Counted from the first letter of the stretch, positions 52,439-62,167 are shown. The stretch is 64,000 nt of DNA from JANRKB01 sp033763695 (GCA_033763695.1 JANRKB010000015.1:1-64000); one strand, 5' to 3'. Numbers and translations are program-made. The notes: generated by a model not told the origin, from the letters alone.

Positions 52439-53398
52439 TCAGTCGTGGGGCCCAATCCGCCCCACCGCCACGAACATCCCCGGGCCTTTGGCATTCGCAT
52501 CACGCGGCAGTTCGCGATGGCTCACATCGCCGAACCCCGCGCGGGCGAGCATCGCCTCGACGCTCTGACGCGAGAAGCCCAGGTGCTTGTGTCCCATCAT
52601 CTGCCGATAGTCCACGCGATCGTGCGCCACCATGTCGAGCAGCACGAGCATGCCGCCGGGCTTGAGGATGCGCCGTGCCTCGCCCAGAGCCGCGTGCGGC
52701 TCTTCGATGTGGTGCAGCACCAGCAGCATGACCGCGGCGTCCACGCTCGCATCCGCCAGCGGCACGCGCTCCAGATCTGCACGCACAAACTCAACGTTCT
52801 TGTTGGTGCGCAGCCGCTCGCGGGCCGAGTCGAGCATCGCCTCGCTCTGGTCGACCGCAATGACTTTCCTGACCACCGGCGCGAGCAACTCTGCGCCATT
52901 GCCCGTGCCGCTGCCAAGATCGGCGACTGTCCATGACGGCGGCAGCATGCTCACGAGTGCCGCACCGGTGAACCCGACGCCAAAGAGTTCCGATCGCATC
53001 GCGTCCCACTCGCCGCCGACGCGACCAAAGAACGACTGGCTGTCGGTCCGCCGCTCCGCGATCACCGCGACCACGCGGCGGAGATCCTCGTGGGCCTCGC
53101 TCCCCGCGCTCACCTGTTCACGTACCGGAACCCAGAGCGCACGCAACGCGGGCGGCAGATCATCGAGCACAAGGCGATACATCGTCGCGGGGCCTTCGCT
53201 GCGACGCACCAGCCACCCCGCCTCGGCGAGCACCTTCAAATGGCGGCTCACCGTCGATTGCGGTAGCTGCACCACCCGCGACACTTCACCTACCGATAAC
53301 TCGTGCGATTCCAGCACCCGCAGCACGCGCAGCCGCACCGGCTCGCCCAAGACGGCAAGCTGATCGGCAACCACGGCACTGGAAAGGCGGGTCTTCAT
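52439..53398 (-). CDS. ArsR-family regulator fused to a SAM-dependent methyltransferase
   Basis: A 319-residue two-domain protein. Residues ~10-85 form a winged helix (LAVLGEPVRLRVLRVLESHE, LPQSTVSRHLKVLAEAGW) of the ArsR type without an obvious metal-binding Cys pair. Residues ~145-300 are a class I methyltransferase fold (VADLGSGTGNGAELLAP, VDQSEAMLDSARERL, LVLHHIEEPHAAL). Fusions of this kind next to ahcY or metH genes are associated with SAH/SAM sensing (SahR-type control), so it may regulate ahcY, which starts 270 bases downstream. The start is ATG 53398; ATG 53416 is also possible. The gap to ahcY has no clear operator. Confidence 0.85.
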   Translation of the reverse strand: MKTRLSSAVVADQLAVLGEPVRLRVLRVLESHELSVGEVSRVVQLPQSTVSRHLKVLAEAGWLVRRSEGPATMYRLVLDDLPPALRALWVPVREQVSAGSEAHEDLRRVVAVIAERRTDSQSFFGRVGGEWDAMRSELFGVGFTGAALVSMLPPSWTVADLGSGTGNGAELLAPVVRKVIAVDQSEAMLDSARERLRTNKNVEFVRADLERVPLADASVDAAVMLLVLHHIEEPHAALGEARRILKPGGMLVLLDMVAHDRVDYRQMMGHKHLGFSRQSVEAMLARAGFGDVSHRELPRDANAKGPGMFVAVGRIGPHD

Positions 53399-53562
53399 CC
53401 CTATATCCGCAAACATGGTAGAAGGCTCGACGTTCGGATCAACTTCGGGACGAATCGAACCCGGGGCGATCGGCGGCAATATCCAGCCCCTCCCCCGGCG
53501 TCGCCGATAGCATCGGACCGGGGTTTTGGAAATCACTCGCCACGGATGGAGCAGCACGCACG

Positions 53563-54705
53563 ATGGGCCTCTACGACCGCAACTACGCCCGCGCAACCGA
53601 GGGACCGCAATGGCTGGCGCCGCGTGGGTGGACCTTCAACATGTGGATCATCGCGGTCAACGTGGCCGTGTTCCTGCTCAACTTCCTGATCTCGCCGAGC
53701 TTTATCAAGGCTGTGCCGCTGGTGCCGGTCTATCAGGGCACGGCACTATTGCTGAACGCGCAACGCCAGCCGGTCGCGGGGAATCAGCCGCTGGTCGGCG
53801 AAGGCCCGCTCTTCATGGACACCGGCCTGAGCCGGCCCGCCTCGCTCCGCGACCTGCCCGTGAACGCGCCCGTCTATCAGGCCTCGGTGATCCGCGGCAC
53901 GAACACCATCGTCGGCCACGACGAGTATCGCCTCATGCGTCCGCTCGACGCGTATGGGCATTTCTCGACCTTCACGGGCTTTCAGAAACTCGAAGTGTGG
54001 CGACTCGTCACCTTTCAGTTCCTGCACGCCGGGCCGATGCACATCTTTTTCAACATGCTCGGCCTGTGGGTCTTCGGACCGATCGTCGAGAATCGCCTCG
54101 GCGGCAAGCGCTATCTGGCGTTCTACCTCACCTGCGGCATCTTCGGCGGCCTGACGTACCTCTTCCTGAATCTCGTCGGCAAGATCGTGATCCTCAATGC
54201 ACCCGGCCTGAACTTCATCCCCGGGTTGCTCTTCCACGACACCACCGTGCCACTGGTGGGTGCGTCCGCGGGTGTCTTCGGCGTCATCATGGCGTGCGCC
54301 AAGATCGAACCCAACACTGTCGTGCAACTGCTCTTCCCGCCGATCCCGCTCAAACTCCGCTGGATGGCGTACATCTACTTCATCATGGCGGCGGCGAACC
54401 TGCTGTTTGGCGGCAACAACGCCGGCGGCGACGCGGCCCACATCGGCGGTGCGATCGCCGGCTTCTTCTTCATCCGCAACTCGCACCTGCTCATGGACTT
54501 CTTTGACGTCTTCGGCGACTCACGCCCGGGCAAGGCCAAGCCGTCTCGCGGAAGGACGCCCGGCAACGTAGGCCCAACCGCCCGCGAGAATGCCGAGGTC
54601 GATCGCATCCTCGCCAAGGTGGCAACCCAGGGGCTCCACAGCCTGACCGAGGACGAGAAGGCCACGCTCGCCCGCTCCACCCAGCGCAGCCGCGACGCGG
54701 GCTGA
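53563..54705 (+). CDS. Rhomboid-family intramembrane serine protease
   Basis: A 380-residue membrane protease. FQFLHAGPMHIFFNMLGLWVF (~residue 151-171; conserved HxxxN), GASAGVFGVIMA (~230; catalytic Ser in GxSG) and AAHIGGAIAGFFF (~290; catalytic His) are the rhomboid signatures, set among about six spans. Residues ~50-130 form a large extra loop after the first span. The soluble C-terminus ENAEVDRILAKVATQGLHSL plus LTEDEKATLARS matches a short tail common in planctomycete rhomboids. Divergent from the ArsR fusion gene. Substrates are unknown. Confidence 0.92.
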   Translation: MGLYDRNYARATEGPQWLAPRGWTFNMWIIAVNVAVFLLNFLISPSFIKAVPLVPVYQGTALLLNAQRQPVAGNQPLVGEGPLFMDTGLSRPASLRDLPVNAPVYQASVIRGTNTIVGHDEYRLMRPLDAYGHFSTFTGFQKLEVWRLVTFQFLHAGPMHIFFNMLGLWVFGPIVENRLGGKRYLAFYLTCGIFGGLTYLFLNLVGKIVILNAPGLNFIPGLLFHDTTVPLVGASAGVFGVIMACAKIEPNTVVQLLFPPIPLKLRWMAYIYFIMAAANLLFGGNNAGGDAAHIGGAIAGFFFIRNSHLLMDFFDVFGDSRPGKAKPSRGRTPGNVGPTARENAEVDRILAKVATQGLHSLTEDEKATLARSTQRSRDAG

Positions 54706-54752
54706 CGCCACGGGAAAGCCATCGCCCAAACCCGGTACACTCCTCTCGGCAT

Positions 54753-54788
54753 GCCGTTCTGCACGCCGTTTTGCACGCCGTTGAGGAG
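54753..54788 (+). repeat. 12-base tandem repeat abutting the next ribosome-binding site
   Basis: GCCGTTCTGCAC, GCCGTTTTGCAC and GCCGTTGAGGAG in tandem; the last half-unit merges with GAGGAGGT, the ribosome-binding site of the gene at 54794. Confidence 0.7.
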
Positions 54789-54793
54789 GTCGC

Positions 54794-55774
54794 GTGGGGC
54801 TGGTCATCGCGGGAATCGACGAAGCCGGCTACGGCCCGCTCCTCGGGCCGCTCTGCGTCGGCATGAGCCTGCTGCGCATCCGCGACTGGACCGAGGGCGA
54901 CAAGGCCCCCAACCTGTGGAAAGTGCTCGCCGCGGGCGTGACCGACAAGCCCAACTGCCCGCGCGGACGCATCGCGATCGCCGACTCCAAACGCCTCAAA
55001 CTCGCCAACGACAGCGTCAAGCGTCACCCGCTCACGCACCTGGAGCGTGGCGTCTTGGCCTTCGCGGACGCCGCGGCACTTGCAAGCGACACCGACGCCG
55101 CGTTGTGGGAGTCGCTGGGGTTTCGGCCCGATGCGCACGCGTGCTATGCGGGCGAGCCGATCGCGCTGCCGCTGGCGCAGGGAGCCGCCGCGCTTCGCGG
55201 GATCACAGCCAACCTGCTCGCGGGAACACTGGCCGACGCGGGCGTGAGCGTCGAGACGATGCGGCTGATCGGCATTCCTGAGCCGCAGTTCAACGCGATC
55301 ATCCGCGCGACGGGCTCCAAGGCCAACACCGTCGCGACCGCGGTCGGCGAACACATCGCGGCCGTGCTCGACCGCTTCGCGGGCAGCGGCGACAGCGTGC
55401 GAATCGTCTGTGATCGGCTCGGCGGGCGCAGCCAATACGCCGGGTTGATCGAGTGGATGCTGCCCGGCGCGCGCGTCGAAATCCTTGAAGAAACCGACGT
55501 GCGCAGCCGCTACACCATCGAACACCAAGGGCGACGTGCGGGCATCGTCTTCCAGGTCGAGTGCGAGAAGGCCCACTTGCCCGTCGCGCTTGCGTCGATG
55601 ATCGCCAAGTACGGGCGTGAACTGGCGATGGCGCGGTTCAATCGGCACTGGGGAGCGATTGTGCCCGAACTCAAGCCCACCGCCGGGTATTGGCAGGACG
55701 CCCAGCGCTGGCTCAAGCAGGTTGGGCCGATGCTCTCGGCGGCCGATCGCAAACACCTGGTGCGGATCGGATGA
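54794..55774 (+). CDS. RNase HII-like protein with altered substrate motif
   Basis: A 326-residue RNase H-fold protein. AGIDEAGYGPLLGPLCVG (~6-23) aligns with the RNase HII signature DEAGRGPLAGP, IADSKRLKL (~63) with DSKKL, VRIVCDRLGG (~205) with the third acidic site, and ASMIAKYGRELAMARF (~265) with AASIxAKxxRD. Acidic residues therefore read D, E, D, E instead of D, E, D, D. The GRG loop that recognises the ribonucleotide is GYG. It is ~100 residues longer than RNase HII. GTG 54794 follows GAGGAGGT at 54783. It may be a divergent RNase HII or a planctomycete-specific relative with another substrate. Confidence 0.7.
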   Translation: MGLVIAGIDEAGYGPLLGPLCVGMSLLRIRDWTEGDKAPNLWKVLAAGVTDKPNCPRGRIAIADSKRLKLANDSVKRHPLTHLERGVLAFADAAALASDTDAALWESLGFRPDAHACYAGEPIALPLAQGAAALRGITANLLAGTLADAGVSVETMRLIGIPEPQFNAIIRATGSKANTVATAVGEHIAAVLDRFAGSGDSVRIVCDRLGGRSQYAGLIEWMLPGARVEILEETDVRSRYTIEHQGRRAGIVFQVECEKAHLPVALASMIAKYGRELAMARFNRHWGAIVPELKPTAGYWQDAQRWLKQVGPMLSAADRKHLVRIG

Positions 55775-55827
55775 CGAGAGGGTCTCGCGGCTTGACAGGC
55801 TCCGTCGGCGACACGACCCTTTGAGCG

Positions 55828-56667
55828 ATGCAACTGCTCCGCTCCAACGCTGAACTTGCCCAGTGGCGTGCCCAGCACGCCGGGCCGATCGGGTTCGTGC
55901 CCACGATGGGCGCGCTGCACGCCGGACATGCCGCACTCGTGGGTGTTGCGTCGGCGTGGAGCGCGACGATCGACGCTCGCGTGCTGGTGAGCGTGTTCGT
56001 CAACCCGACGCAGTTCAACGAGAAGGCGGACTTTGACCGCTATCCCAAGACGCTCGATGCGGACGTCGCCCTCTGTGCCGCGGCTGGTGCAGCGGCGGTG
56101 TACGCCCCGACCCCGAGCGACATTTATCCGCCCGGCGTGGATGTGCGCGTCCCGGCCCTGCCACCGGTGGCGAGTTCCCCGATGCTCGAAGACGCCCACC
56201 GTCCCGGGCACTTCGCCGGCGTGGCCCAGGTGGTGTTGCGTCTGTTTGAGTTGACGCGCCCCGACGCGGCGTTCTTTGGCGAGAAAGACTGGCAGCAACT
56301 CGCCCTCGTGCGGGCGATGACCCGCGCCGAAATGCCGAGCGTCGAGATCGTCGGCGTGCCGACCGTCCGCGAGGCCGACGGCCTGGCGATGAGCTCACGC
56401 AATGTGTTCCTCACGCCGACGGATCGCGTCCGCGCGCTGGCGATCAGCGCTGCACTGCGCGAGGCCGATGCCGCCGCCACGCCCGCCGAAGCCGAAGCGA
56501 TCATGAACTCGGTACTCGCGATGGCGGAAATCACGCCCGAATACTCCGTTGTGCGCGATGCACAGACGCTGGGGCCGGTGCAGGTCGGGCAGGCAGCGCG
56601 CGCGTTGATCGCCGCACGCGTCGGAAGCGTGCGGCTGATCGACAACGCAGCATGGCATTCGGCGTGA
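55828..56667 (+). CDS. panC: Pantothenate synthetase
   Basis: A 279-residue ligase that joins pantoate and beta-alanine using ATP in coenzyme A biosynthesis. VPTMGALHAGHAALV (~24; HIGH-like nucleotide motif), VFVNPTQFNEKADFDRYP (~56), FFGEKDWQQLALVRAM (~149; the KDxQQ signature) and MSSRNVFLTP (~188; KMSKS-like) are all present. Its length matches the family. It follows the RNase HII-like gene by 53 bases on the same strand. Confidence 0.96.
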   Translation: MQLLRSNAELAQWRAQHAGPIGFVPTMGALHAGHAALVGVASAWSATIDARVLVSVFVNPTQFNEKADFDRYPKTLDADVALCAAAGAAAVYAPTPSDIYPPGVDVRVPALPPVASSPMLEDAHRPGHFAGVAQVVLRLFELTRPDAAFFGEKDWQQLALVRAMTRAEMPSVEIVGVPTVREADGLAMSSRNVFLTPTDRVRALAISAALREADAAATPAEAEAIMNSVLAMAEITPEYSVVRDAQTLGPVQVGQAARALIAARVGSVRLIDNAAWHSA

Positions 56668-56670
56668 CGA

Positions 56671-56689
56671 ACGCTGCTTCACGCAGCGT
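56671..56689. terminator. Hairpin between panC and the aminotransferase
   Basis: Arms ACGCTGC / GCAGCGT around TTCAC between two converging stops. No T-run follows, so termination efficiency is doubtful. Confidence 0.4.
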
Positions 56690-56706
56690 CAGCGCTGCCG
56701 ATCGCG

Positions 56707-58197
56707 TCAGGCCCCCACCTTTGCGAGGCCTCGCTCGAGGCACTCAAAGACCTTGGGCCAGTCTTCGAGCTTCATGACGCCAAGCGGCGGCAGCATGCGC
56801 AGGTGGTACGGTCCGTGCCCGCAGTAGAACACGATTACGCCCTCGTCAAAGCACGCCTTGCACGCGGCCATGATTTTGTCCTTCTTGCCGCCAAAGGGCG
56901 TGAGACGCATCATGCCGCCGATACCGCCGATCAGATCGGCCTGACCCGGCACCGCGGGGAAGAGCGCGGGGTGCTTGGCGATGAGAGCCGCGGCGTGTTT
57001 GCGATACGCGGCCTCGTGCTGGGCGATCACGCCGTCGTCGCCGTAGTAGTTGACGCCCGTTGCGCCAGCGAGACGATCGACGATGCGCTTGCCGACGCGG
57101 AACGACAGGCCCTCGCCCGTGAACGTGCCCGACAGCAGGCCGGGCTTGGGGTTGTATTCCTCGGTGTAGAGCGTGGCGCACGCCTGCGTCATCTTGCCGA
57201 CGCAGAAGACGTCGACGTACTCGCCAAGGTCAAAGTGCTCGTACGCGAACATGCGACGCCCGCGGCCAAAGGCCTGGATCTCGTCGTCCCACACCGCGAT
57301 CTTCTTGGCCTTGCACACATCCATCAGAGCCTTGAAGTAGTCGCGATCGCCTACGTTGAAACCGCCCTCGCCCTGCATGAGTTCAAAGATGAAGCACGCG
57401 TGCTGGCCGGGATAGCGATCGATGTACTGGTTCAGGTGCGACACCGCCATGTCGATGAAGCGGGCCTTGCCCATGCGAGCCGCGGCATCCGCATCCCAGA
57501 ACGGCATGTAATCGACCAGCGTCGAGAGCGGCACGCCCTGGCGATACTCTGCCGTGTCGCCGATCTGGCACATCGTCACCGAGCGGCCCATGAAGCAGTC
57601 CTTGAACGCGATGACGCGATTCGCCGGAGCGTGCTTCTGATAGCACACCTTGATCGCGTTCTCGTTGGCCATCGCGCCGCTGGTGCTGACGAAGACATGC
57701 TTGAGGCGAGAGTGCTTCTTGGCCTGCGCGAGTAGCGCTTCGCCGAACTCGCACGCCTCGAAGTTGGATTGCAGATTGCCGTGCTTGACGGTGTCATCGA
57801 CGCCGGCTTCGAGCGCTTCGCGGATGAGGTCGGCGTCAGAGTGCCCGAAGAAGTGAACGCCGATGCCGCAGATCATGTCGTACTTGACGCTGCCGTCGAG
57901 GAGTTCGACGAGCGCGCCGTTGCCGGTGCCCGAGCCGATGTAGGGGTACCACAGGCCGCGCCCGCGCACCGCCGCGAACCGCGCCATCAGATCGTCATAC
58001 GACTGCTTGAGTTCGGCCTTGGGCGGCTGCACGCCGGTGATGCGAGCGGACGCGGACTGCGCCTCGCGCACGATCGTGTCAATCGCGGCCCGCACGGCAG
58101 GGCTGGCGCGGAGGCTCTGACCGACGGTCGTCGGCCCTCCGGAGGAAGCGGGTGAACCGGTCGAGGGAACGACGGACGGACGAGCGGCGATCGACAT
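56707..58197 (-). CDS. Class III PLP-dependent aminotransferase
   Basis: A 496-residue fold-type I class III aminotransferase. SGAMANENAIKVCYQKH (~residue 165), CFIFELMQGEGGFNVGDRDY (~260), WDDEIQAFGRGRRMFAYEH (~290; PLP-binding Asp) and CVGKMTQACATLYTEE (~318; Schiff-base Lys) define it. Relatives transaminate acetylornithine, 4-aminobutyrate or lysine; the exact substrate is not clear. A lysine 6-aminotransferase role would fit the ALDH7 enzyme elsewhere in the window, but this is inference. ATG 58197 has GGAGG seven bases upstream; the N-terminal ~50 residues are Ser/Pro-rich. The M20 peptidase gene lies 84 bases upstream on the same strand. Confidence 0.88.
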   Translation of the reverse strand: MSIAARPSVVPSTGSPASSGGPTTVGQSLRASPAVRAAIDTIVREAQSASARITGVQPPKAELKQSYDDLMARFAAVRGRGLWYPYIGSGTGNGALVELLDGSVKYDMICGIGVHFFGHSDADLIREALEAGVDDTVKHGNLQSNFEACEFGEALLAQAKKHSRLKHVFVSTSGAMANENAIKVCYQKHAPANRVIAFKDCFMGRSVTMCQIGDTAEYRQGVPLSTLVDYMPFWDADAAARMGKARFIDMAVSHLNQYIDRYPGQHACFIFELMQGEGGFNVGDRDYFKALMDVCKAKKIAVWDDEIQAFGRGRRMFAYEHFDLGEYVDVFCVGKMTQACATLYTEEYNPKPGLLSGTFTGEGLSFRVGKRIVDRLAGATGVNYYGDDGVIAQHEAAYRKHAAALIAKHPALFPAVPGQADLIGGIGGMMRLTPFGGKKDKIMAACKACFDEGVIVFYCGHGPYHLRMLPPLGVMKLEDWPKVFECLERGLAKVGA

Positions 58198-58281
58198 GGC
58201 GAAACCTCCGGGACCGGTCCGAGTGTGTCCGGCCGATCCCAACACTGCTGGATGTGTGCCGCGGACGCGTTGCCCGCGGAC

Positions 58282-59526
58282 TTAGCTGGTCGACCCGTGC
58301 TCGTGGAGCCGGGTCAGGAGCAGGGCCAGCAACCGCCCTCGCTCCACCAGACTGGAAACATCGATCCATTCCTCGGGCGTGTGAAGCCCGCCCCCTCGTA
58401 CTCCCAGTGTATCAATCGTTGCAAGCCCACCCGCCTGCAGGTTATTGCCATCGCAGACCCCGCCCGTCTTTCCAAACGGCAGGCTCTGCCCCAGGTCCTC
58501 CGCGGCCTTACGGGCCATCAGTGCAAAGGCTTCCACCTGCGGCGTCAGCGGCTTGGCGGGGCGGTTGAGGCTCGCCTGCACCTTCACGCGCGGCAGGGCG
58601 TCCGCCGGCGTCTCAAGGGCACGAAGTTCCCGCATCACGTGCTCGGCGGCCTTCGTGTTGAACACGCGCACGTTGCCCAACGCACGGCAATGGTCGGGAA
58701 CGACGTTCGCCGCCGTGCCGCCGTTGATCACGCCGATGTTGACGATGAGCCCGAGGTCTTGGTCCGGCAACGCGGCGACGCGCTGGAGGATGCCGCCCAT
58801 GGCATTGATCGCCGAGACACCGGACTTGAAATCGCGGCCGACATGGGCCGACTTGCCGACGGTTTCAACGACGAACTGCCCGCTGCCGGGGCGCTCGATC
58901 ACGAGGCTGCCGTCGGGCAGTGCGGGTTCGAGCGCAATGCCATAGTTGTGCTCGCCCGCGACGCGCTGAAGCGTGCGATCGGAGTGATACGACCCAGTCT
59001 CTTCATCGCTGTTGAGAATGAACGACCACGCGACTTCGACACCCGCCTCGGCGAGTGCCTCAAGCGCGGCCATCGCGATCACGAGCCCGCCCTTCATGTC
59101 CACGCACCCTGGCCCTGTCGCGGTGCGGCCGTCTGGCGCGACTTCGAGTTTGCGGAACGATGAGTTGGGGTCGTGGACCGTGTCGAGGTGGCCCGAGAGC
59201 AGGACTTTGTTGCCGCGCTTGCCGGCAAGACGCCGCGCGACCAGCGTCGGCGGTACGGCCCTCGCACCAGCCCCCAGCCACTGCGGGCGAGGATCACCGG
59301 GGACGAGTTCGATCGCCGCGCCGAGTTTCTTCAGACGTTCGGCAAAGATGCCGCGCTCTTCGTCAAGGGCCGGGCCGTCGCCGCCGGTGGGCAGGCCGAC
59401 GTGCAGCCGCAGGTCTTCGAGCAGATCGCGCTCCCGCCGATCGATGGCGGCGAGGACGCGAAGTTCAAGAGCGGATAATGCCGCCTGTGATGAAGATGAC
59501 GGGCTCGAAGTGGTCGGCGATGCCAT
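58282..59526 (-). CDS. M20-family metallopeptidase (CPG2/ArgE-like)
   Basis: A 414-residue zinc peptidase of the M20 family. VLLSGHLDTVHDP (~residue 108; His and Asp ligands), GPGCVDMKGGLVIAM (~135; bridging Asp), LNSDEETGSYHS (~170; catalytic and ligand Glu), IVNIGVINGGTAANVVPD (dimerisation domain) and the terminal GGGLHTPEEW (His ligand) are all present. The closest type is glutamate carboxypeptidase (CPG2); acetylornithine or N-acyl-amino-acid deacylases are alternatives. The neighbouring class III aminotransferase could point to amino-acid or ornithine metabolism. Divergent from the helicase gene. Confidence 0.9.
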   Translation of the reverse strand: MASPTTSSPSSSSQAALSALELRVLAAIDRRERDLLEDLRLHVGLPTGGDGPALDEERGIFAERLKKLGAAIELVPGDPRPQWLGAGARAVPPTLVARRLAGKRGNKVLLSGHLDTVHDPNSSFRKLEVAPDGRTATGPGCVDMKGGLVIAMAALEALAEAGVEVAWSFILNSDEETGSYHSDRTLQRVAGEHNYGIALEPALPDGSLVIERPGSGQFVVETVGKSAHVGRDFKSGVSAINAMGGILQRVAALPDQDLGLIVNIGVINGGTAANVVPDHCRALGNVRVFNTKAAEHVMRELRALETPADALPRVKVQASLNRPAKPLTPQVEAFALMARKAAEDLGQSLPFGKTGGVCDGNNLQAGGLATIDTLGVRGGGLHTPEEWIDVSSLVERGRLLALLLTRLHEHGSTS

Positions 59527-59619
59527 GAGGGATTGAATGCACGCCCCGACTCAAAGGCACGCGCGACGCGCCCCAAGCCCGTCATTCCCTGCCGTCGAGC
59601 CCGCGGCTACGCTGGACGC

Positions 59620-62085
59620 GTGCATTCCGAACGCTTCCGCCAATCCGACTCCGGCCGCGACGCGACCGCCGCCCTTCTTGAGGGTCTGACGCCGCCGCAG
59701 GCGCAGGCCGTCCGCACCACCGAAGGGCCGCTGCTCGTTCTGGCCGCCGCAGGCTCGGGCAAGACCCGCGTCATCACCCGCCGCATCGCGTACCTGATCG
59801 GGATGGGTGTGCCGCCGTGGTCGATCCTCGCGCTCACGTTCACCAATAAGGCCGCGGGCGAGATGCGCGAGCGTGTGATGTCGCTGCTCGGCGACGACCC
59901 GCGGCATTCGCGCGGGCTGACGGTCACGACGTTCCACGCCTTGTGCGCGCGACTGCTGCGGCGCTATGCCGCCGACGCGGGGCTCAAGCAGGACTACACG
60001 ATCTATGACGCGGGCGATCAGGCGACGCTTTGCAAGCGTGTGATCACGGACCTGCAGCTCTCGACCAGCAACTGGCCGCCGCGCAGCGTGCTCTCGGCGA
60101 TAAGCCAGGCCAAGAACAACCTGCAGGACGCGGCCCAGTTCTCCATGACCGCGGGCGACTTCTACAGCAAGACAATCGCCAAGATATTCGTCGCGTACGA
60201 GAAGGCTCTGCGTCAGGCAAACGCCGTGGACTTTGACGATCTGCTCGTCTTGACGGCGAAGGCACTGAAGCACAGCGACACGATGCGGCGTGAGTGTCGC
60301 CAGCGTTGGCGCTATCTGCTCATCGACGAGTATCAAGACACCAACCACGCGCAGTTCCAGATCGCGTCGCTGCTCGCGGGTGATGGGAGCGATGCCGCGC
60401 CCAGCGACATCCCCGACATGGACGCCGACAACCTCGGCCCCAACATCTGTGTCGTGGGCGACCCGGATCAGGCGATCTATGGCTGGCGCGGTGCGGACAT
60501 CAGCAACATCCTCGAGTTCGAGGAGCACTATCCCAAAGCCAAGGTCATCCTGCTGGGTGAGAACTTTCGCTCGACCGCGCCGATTCTGGCAGTCGCCGAT
60601 CATCTGATCCGTCACAACAAACGCCGCAAGCACAAGGATCTCTTCACAAGCAAGCCCGGCGGCGAGGCGATTCAGGTGGTGCACTGCCGCGACGAACAGC
60701 ATGAGGCGATGCTCGTGGCCGACTGGTTCAAGCGGTTGCACGACGACGGCGTCGCGTGGCGTGACATGGCCGTGTTCTATCGCACCAACGCTCTGTCGCG
60801 TGTCGTCGAAGACGCGATGCGATCCGCGGGCCTGCCCTATGTGATCGCGCGCGGCACGGCGTTCTACGACCGTGAGGAAGTGAAGAACGCGCTGGCGTAC
60901 CTCCGACTCGTCGCCAACCCGGCGGACGACGTTTCGCTCTCGCGCGTCGTCAACACGCCAACCCGCGGCATCGGCGGAACGACGATCGAACGCATCGAGG
61001 AGTACGCCGCCAGCATCGGCGAACCGATGCTGCGTGTGATGCGCAATGCCGAGGATGTGCCCGAGATCGGGCGTGCCGTGGCCTCGGTCAAGAAGTTTGT
61101 CGAACTCGTCGACGGCTGGACCGGCGGCGGGACGTTCATGGGCGCGAGCGTGCCAACGTCGCTTGCTGATCTGGTCTCCCGTGTGATCAAGGAATCGGGC
61201 CTGGAGAAGATGTACAAGGCCCAGGCGATGGCGAGCAAGAGCGAAAGCGACGAGGAACGCCTCGACAACCTCGACGAACTCGTTTCATCAGCACGCGAGT
61301 TTGAGCTTGAGTATGACGCCGGCGCGGATCCGGGCCTGGGGGAACGCGACCTTGGCCCGCTCTCGGACGATCTGGGCGAGGCGCTCGGCGCGATCATCAG
61401 CGGCGAGGGCGAAGTGGGCAAGCCGCCGCAGCTCTTGGCGATGTTGCGGGCGTACTTGGAATCCGTCGCGCTTGTCGCCGACGCCGATGCGGTCGATCCT
61501 ACACAGGGCGCGATCACGCTGATGACGTTGCACGCGGCCAAGGGACTGGAGTTCGACAGCGTCGCGATGGTCGGGCTGGAAGAGGGCCTGCTGCCCCACT
61601 CGCGGGCCCGTGAGAGCGAAGCGGAACTCGAAGAGGAACGCCGCCTGTGCTTCGTCGGCATCACGCGCGCGATGCGGCGCCTGCAGATGACCAGTGCACG
61701 CTATCGTGCGATGCGCGGCGTGCCTGAGCGCACCATGCCCAGCCGCTTCCTTGAAGAACTGCCCAATGAACACGTGCGCGTGAGCGATCAGGCCGACACG
61801 CTCTCTGGGCTTTCACGCGATTGGGGCGGCGACCAGGACGAGGGCGGGTGGGATGCAGGCGAGAGCACCCCTGCCGCTCGGGCTCGACAGATTCCGACGG
61901 CAACCTCCGCCTCCAAGGCTTCCGCCGCGTATCCCGTGGGCTGCGTCGTGCGTCACCCGCAGTTCGGCGAAGGGCGTGTCGTTGGCCTGAGCGGCGGCAA
62001 AGACGCCCGCGCGACCATCGAGTTCAAGGGCGTCGGCGTGAAAACGCTTGTGCTTGAGTACGCTCGCCTGACGAGACTCAAATAG
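59620..62085 (+). CDS. pcrA: UvrD/PcrA-type DNA helicase
   Basis: An 821-residue superfamily 1A 3'-5' helicase for repair and replication-fork maintenance. The motifs are in order: LTPPQAQAVRTTEGP (Q motif), AAAGSGKTRVIT (Walker A, ~43-54), LTFTNKAAGEMRERV (Ia), LIDEYQDTNHAQF (II, ~234), GDPDQAIYGWRGAD (III), GENFRST (IV), TLHAAKGLEFDSVAMVGLE (V) and EEERRLCFVGITRAM (VI). The C-terminal YPVGCVVRHPQFGEGRVVGL is the Tudor-like RNA polymerase-binding domain of PcrA. The start is uncertain: GTG 59620 is used here, while a TTG at 59533 keeps the frame open. Confidence 0.94.
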   Translation: MHSERFRQSDSGRDATAALLEGLTPPQAQAVRTTEGPLLVLAAAGSGKTRVITRRIAYLIGMGVPPWSILALTFTNKAAGEMRERVMSLLGDDPRHSRGLTVTTFHALCARLLRRYAADAGLKQDYTIYDAGDQATLCKRVITDLQLSTSNWPPRSVLSAISQAKNNLQDAAQFSMTAGDFYSKTIAKIFVAYEKALRQANAVDFDDLLVLTAKALKHSDTMRRECRQRWRYLLIDEYQDTNHAQFQIASLLAGDGSDAAPSDIPDMDADNLGPNICVVGDPDQAIYGWRGADISNILEFEEHYPKAKVILLGENFRSTAPILAVADHLIRHNKRRKHKDLFTSKPGGEAIQVVHCRDEQHEAMLVADWFKRLHDDGVAWRDMAVFYRTNALSRVVEDAMRSAGLPYVIARGTAFYDREEVKNALAYLRLVANPADDVSLSRVVNTPTRGIGGTTIERIEEYAASIGEPMLRVMRNAEDVPEIGRAVASVKKFVELVDGWTGGGTFMGASVPTSLADLVSRVIKESGLEKMYKAQAMASKSESDEERLDNLDELVSSAREFELEYDAGADPGLGERDLGPLSDDLGEALGAIISGEGEVGKPPQLLAMLRAYLESVALVADADAVDPTQGAITLMTLHAAKGLEFDSVAMVGLEEGLLPHSRARESEAELEEERRLCFVGITRAMRRLQMTSARYRAMRGVPERTMPSRFLEELPNEHVRVSDQADTLSGLSRDWGGDQDEGGWDAGESTPAARARQIPTATSASKASAAYPVGCVVRHPQFGEGRVVGLSGGKDARATIEFKGVGVKTLVLEYARLTRLK

Positions 62086-62167
62086 ACCTGTACGTGGGGG
62101 TTCGCTGGACGACGGGCGGAGGAAGCCCAAACATTTCCGGGTGGCGTGTGCCGCCGGACGACTCATT

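Noticed and set aside
54751..54834. Leader peptide starting MPFCTPFCTPLRR before the RNase HII-like gene
   Set aside because: The frame is produced by the 12-base tandem repeat, has no ribosome-binding site of its own and runs into the next gene out of frame.
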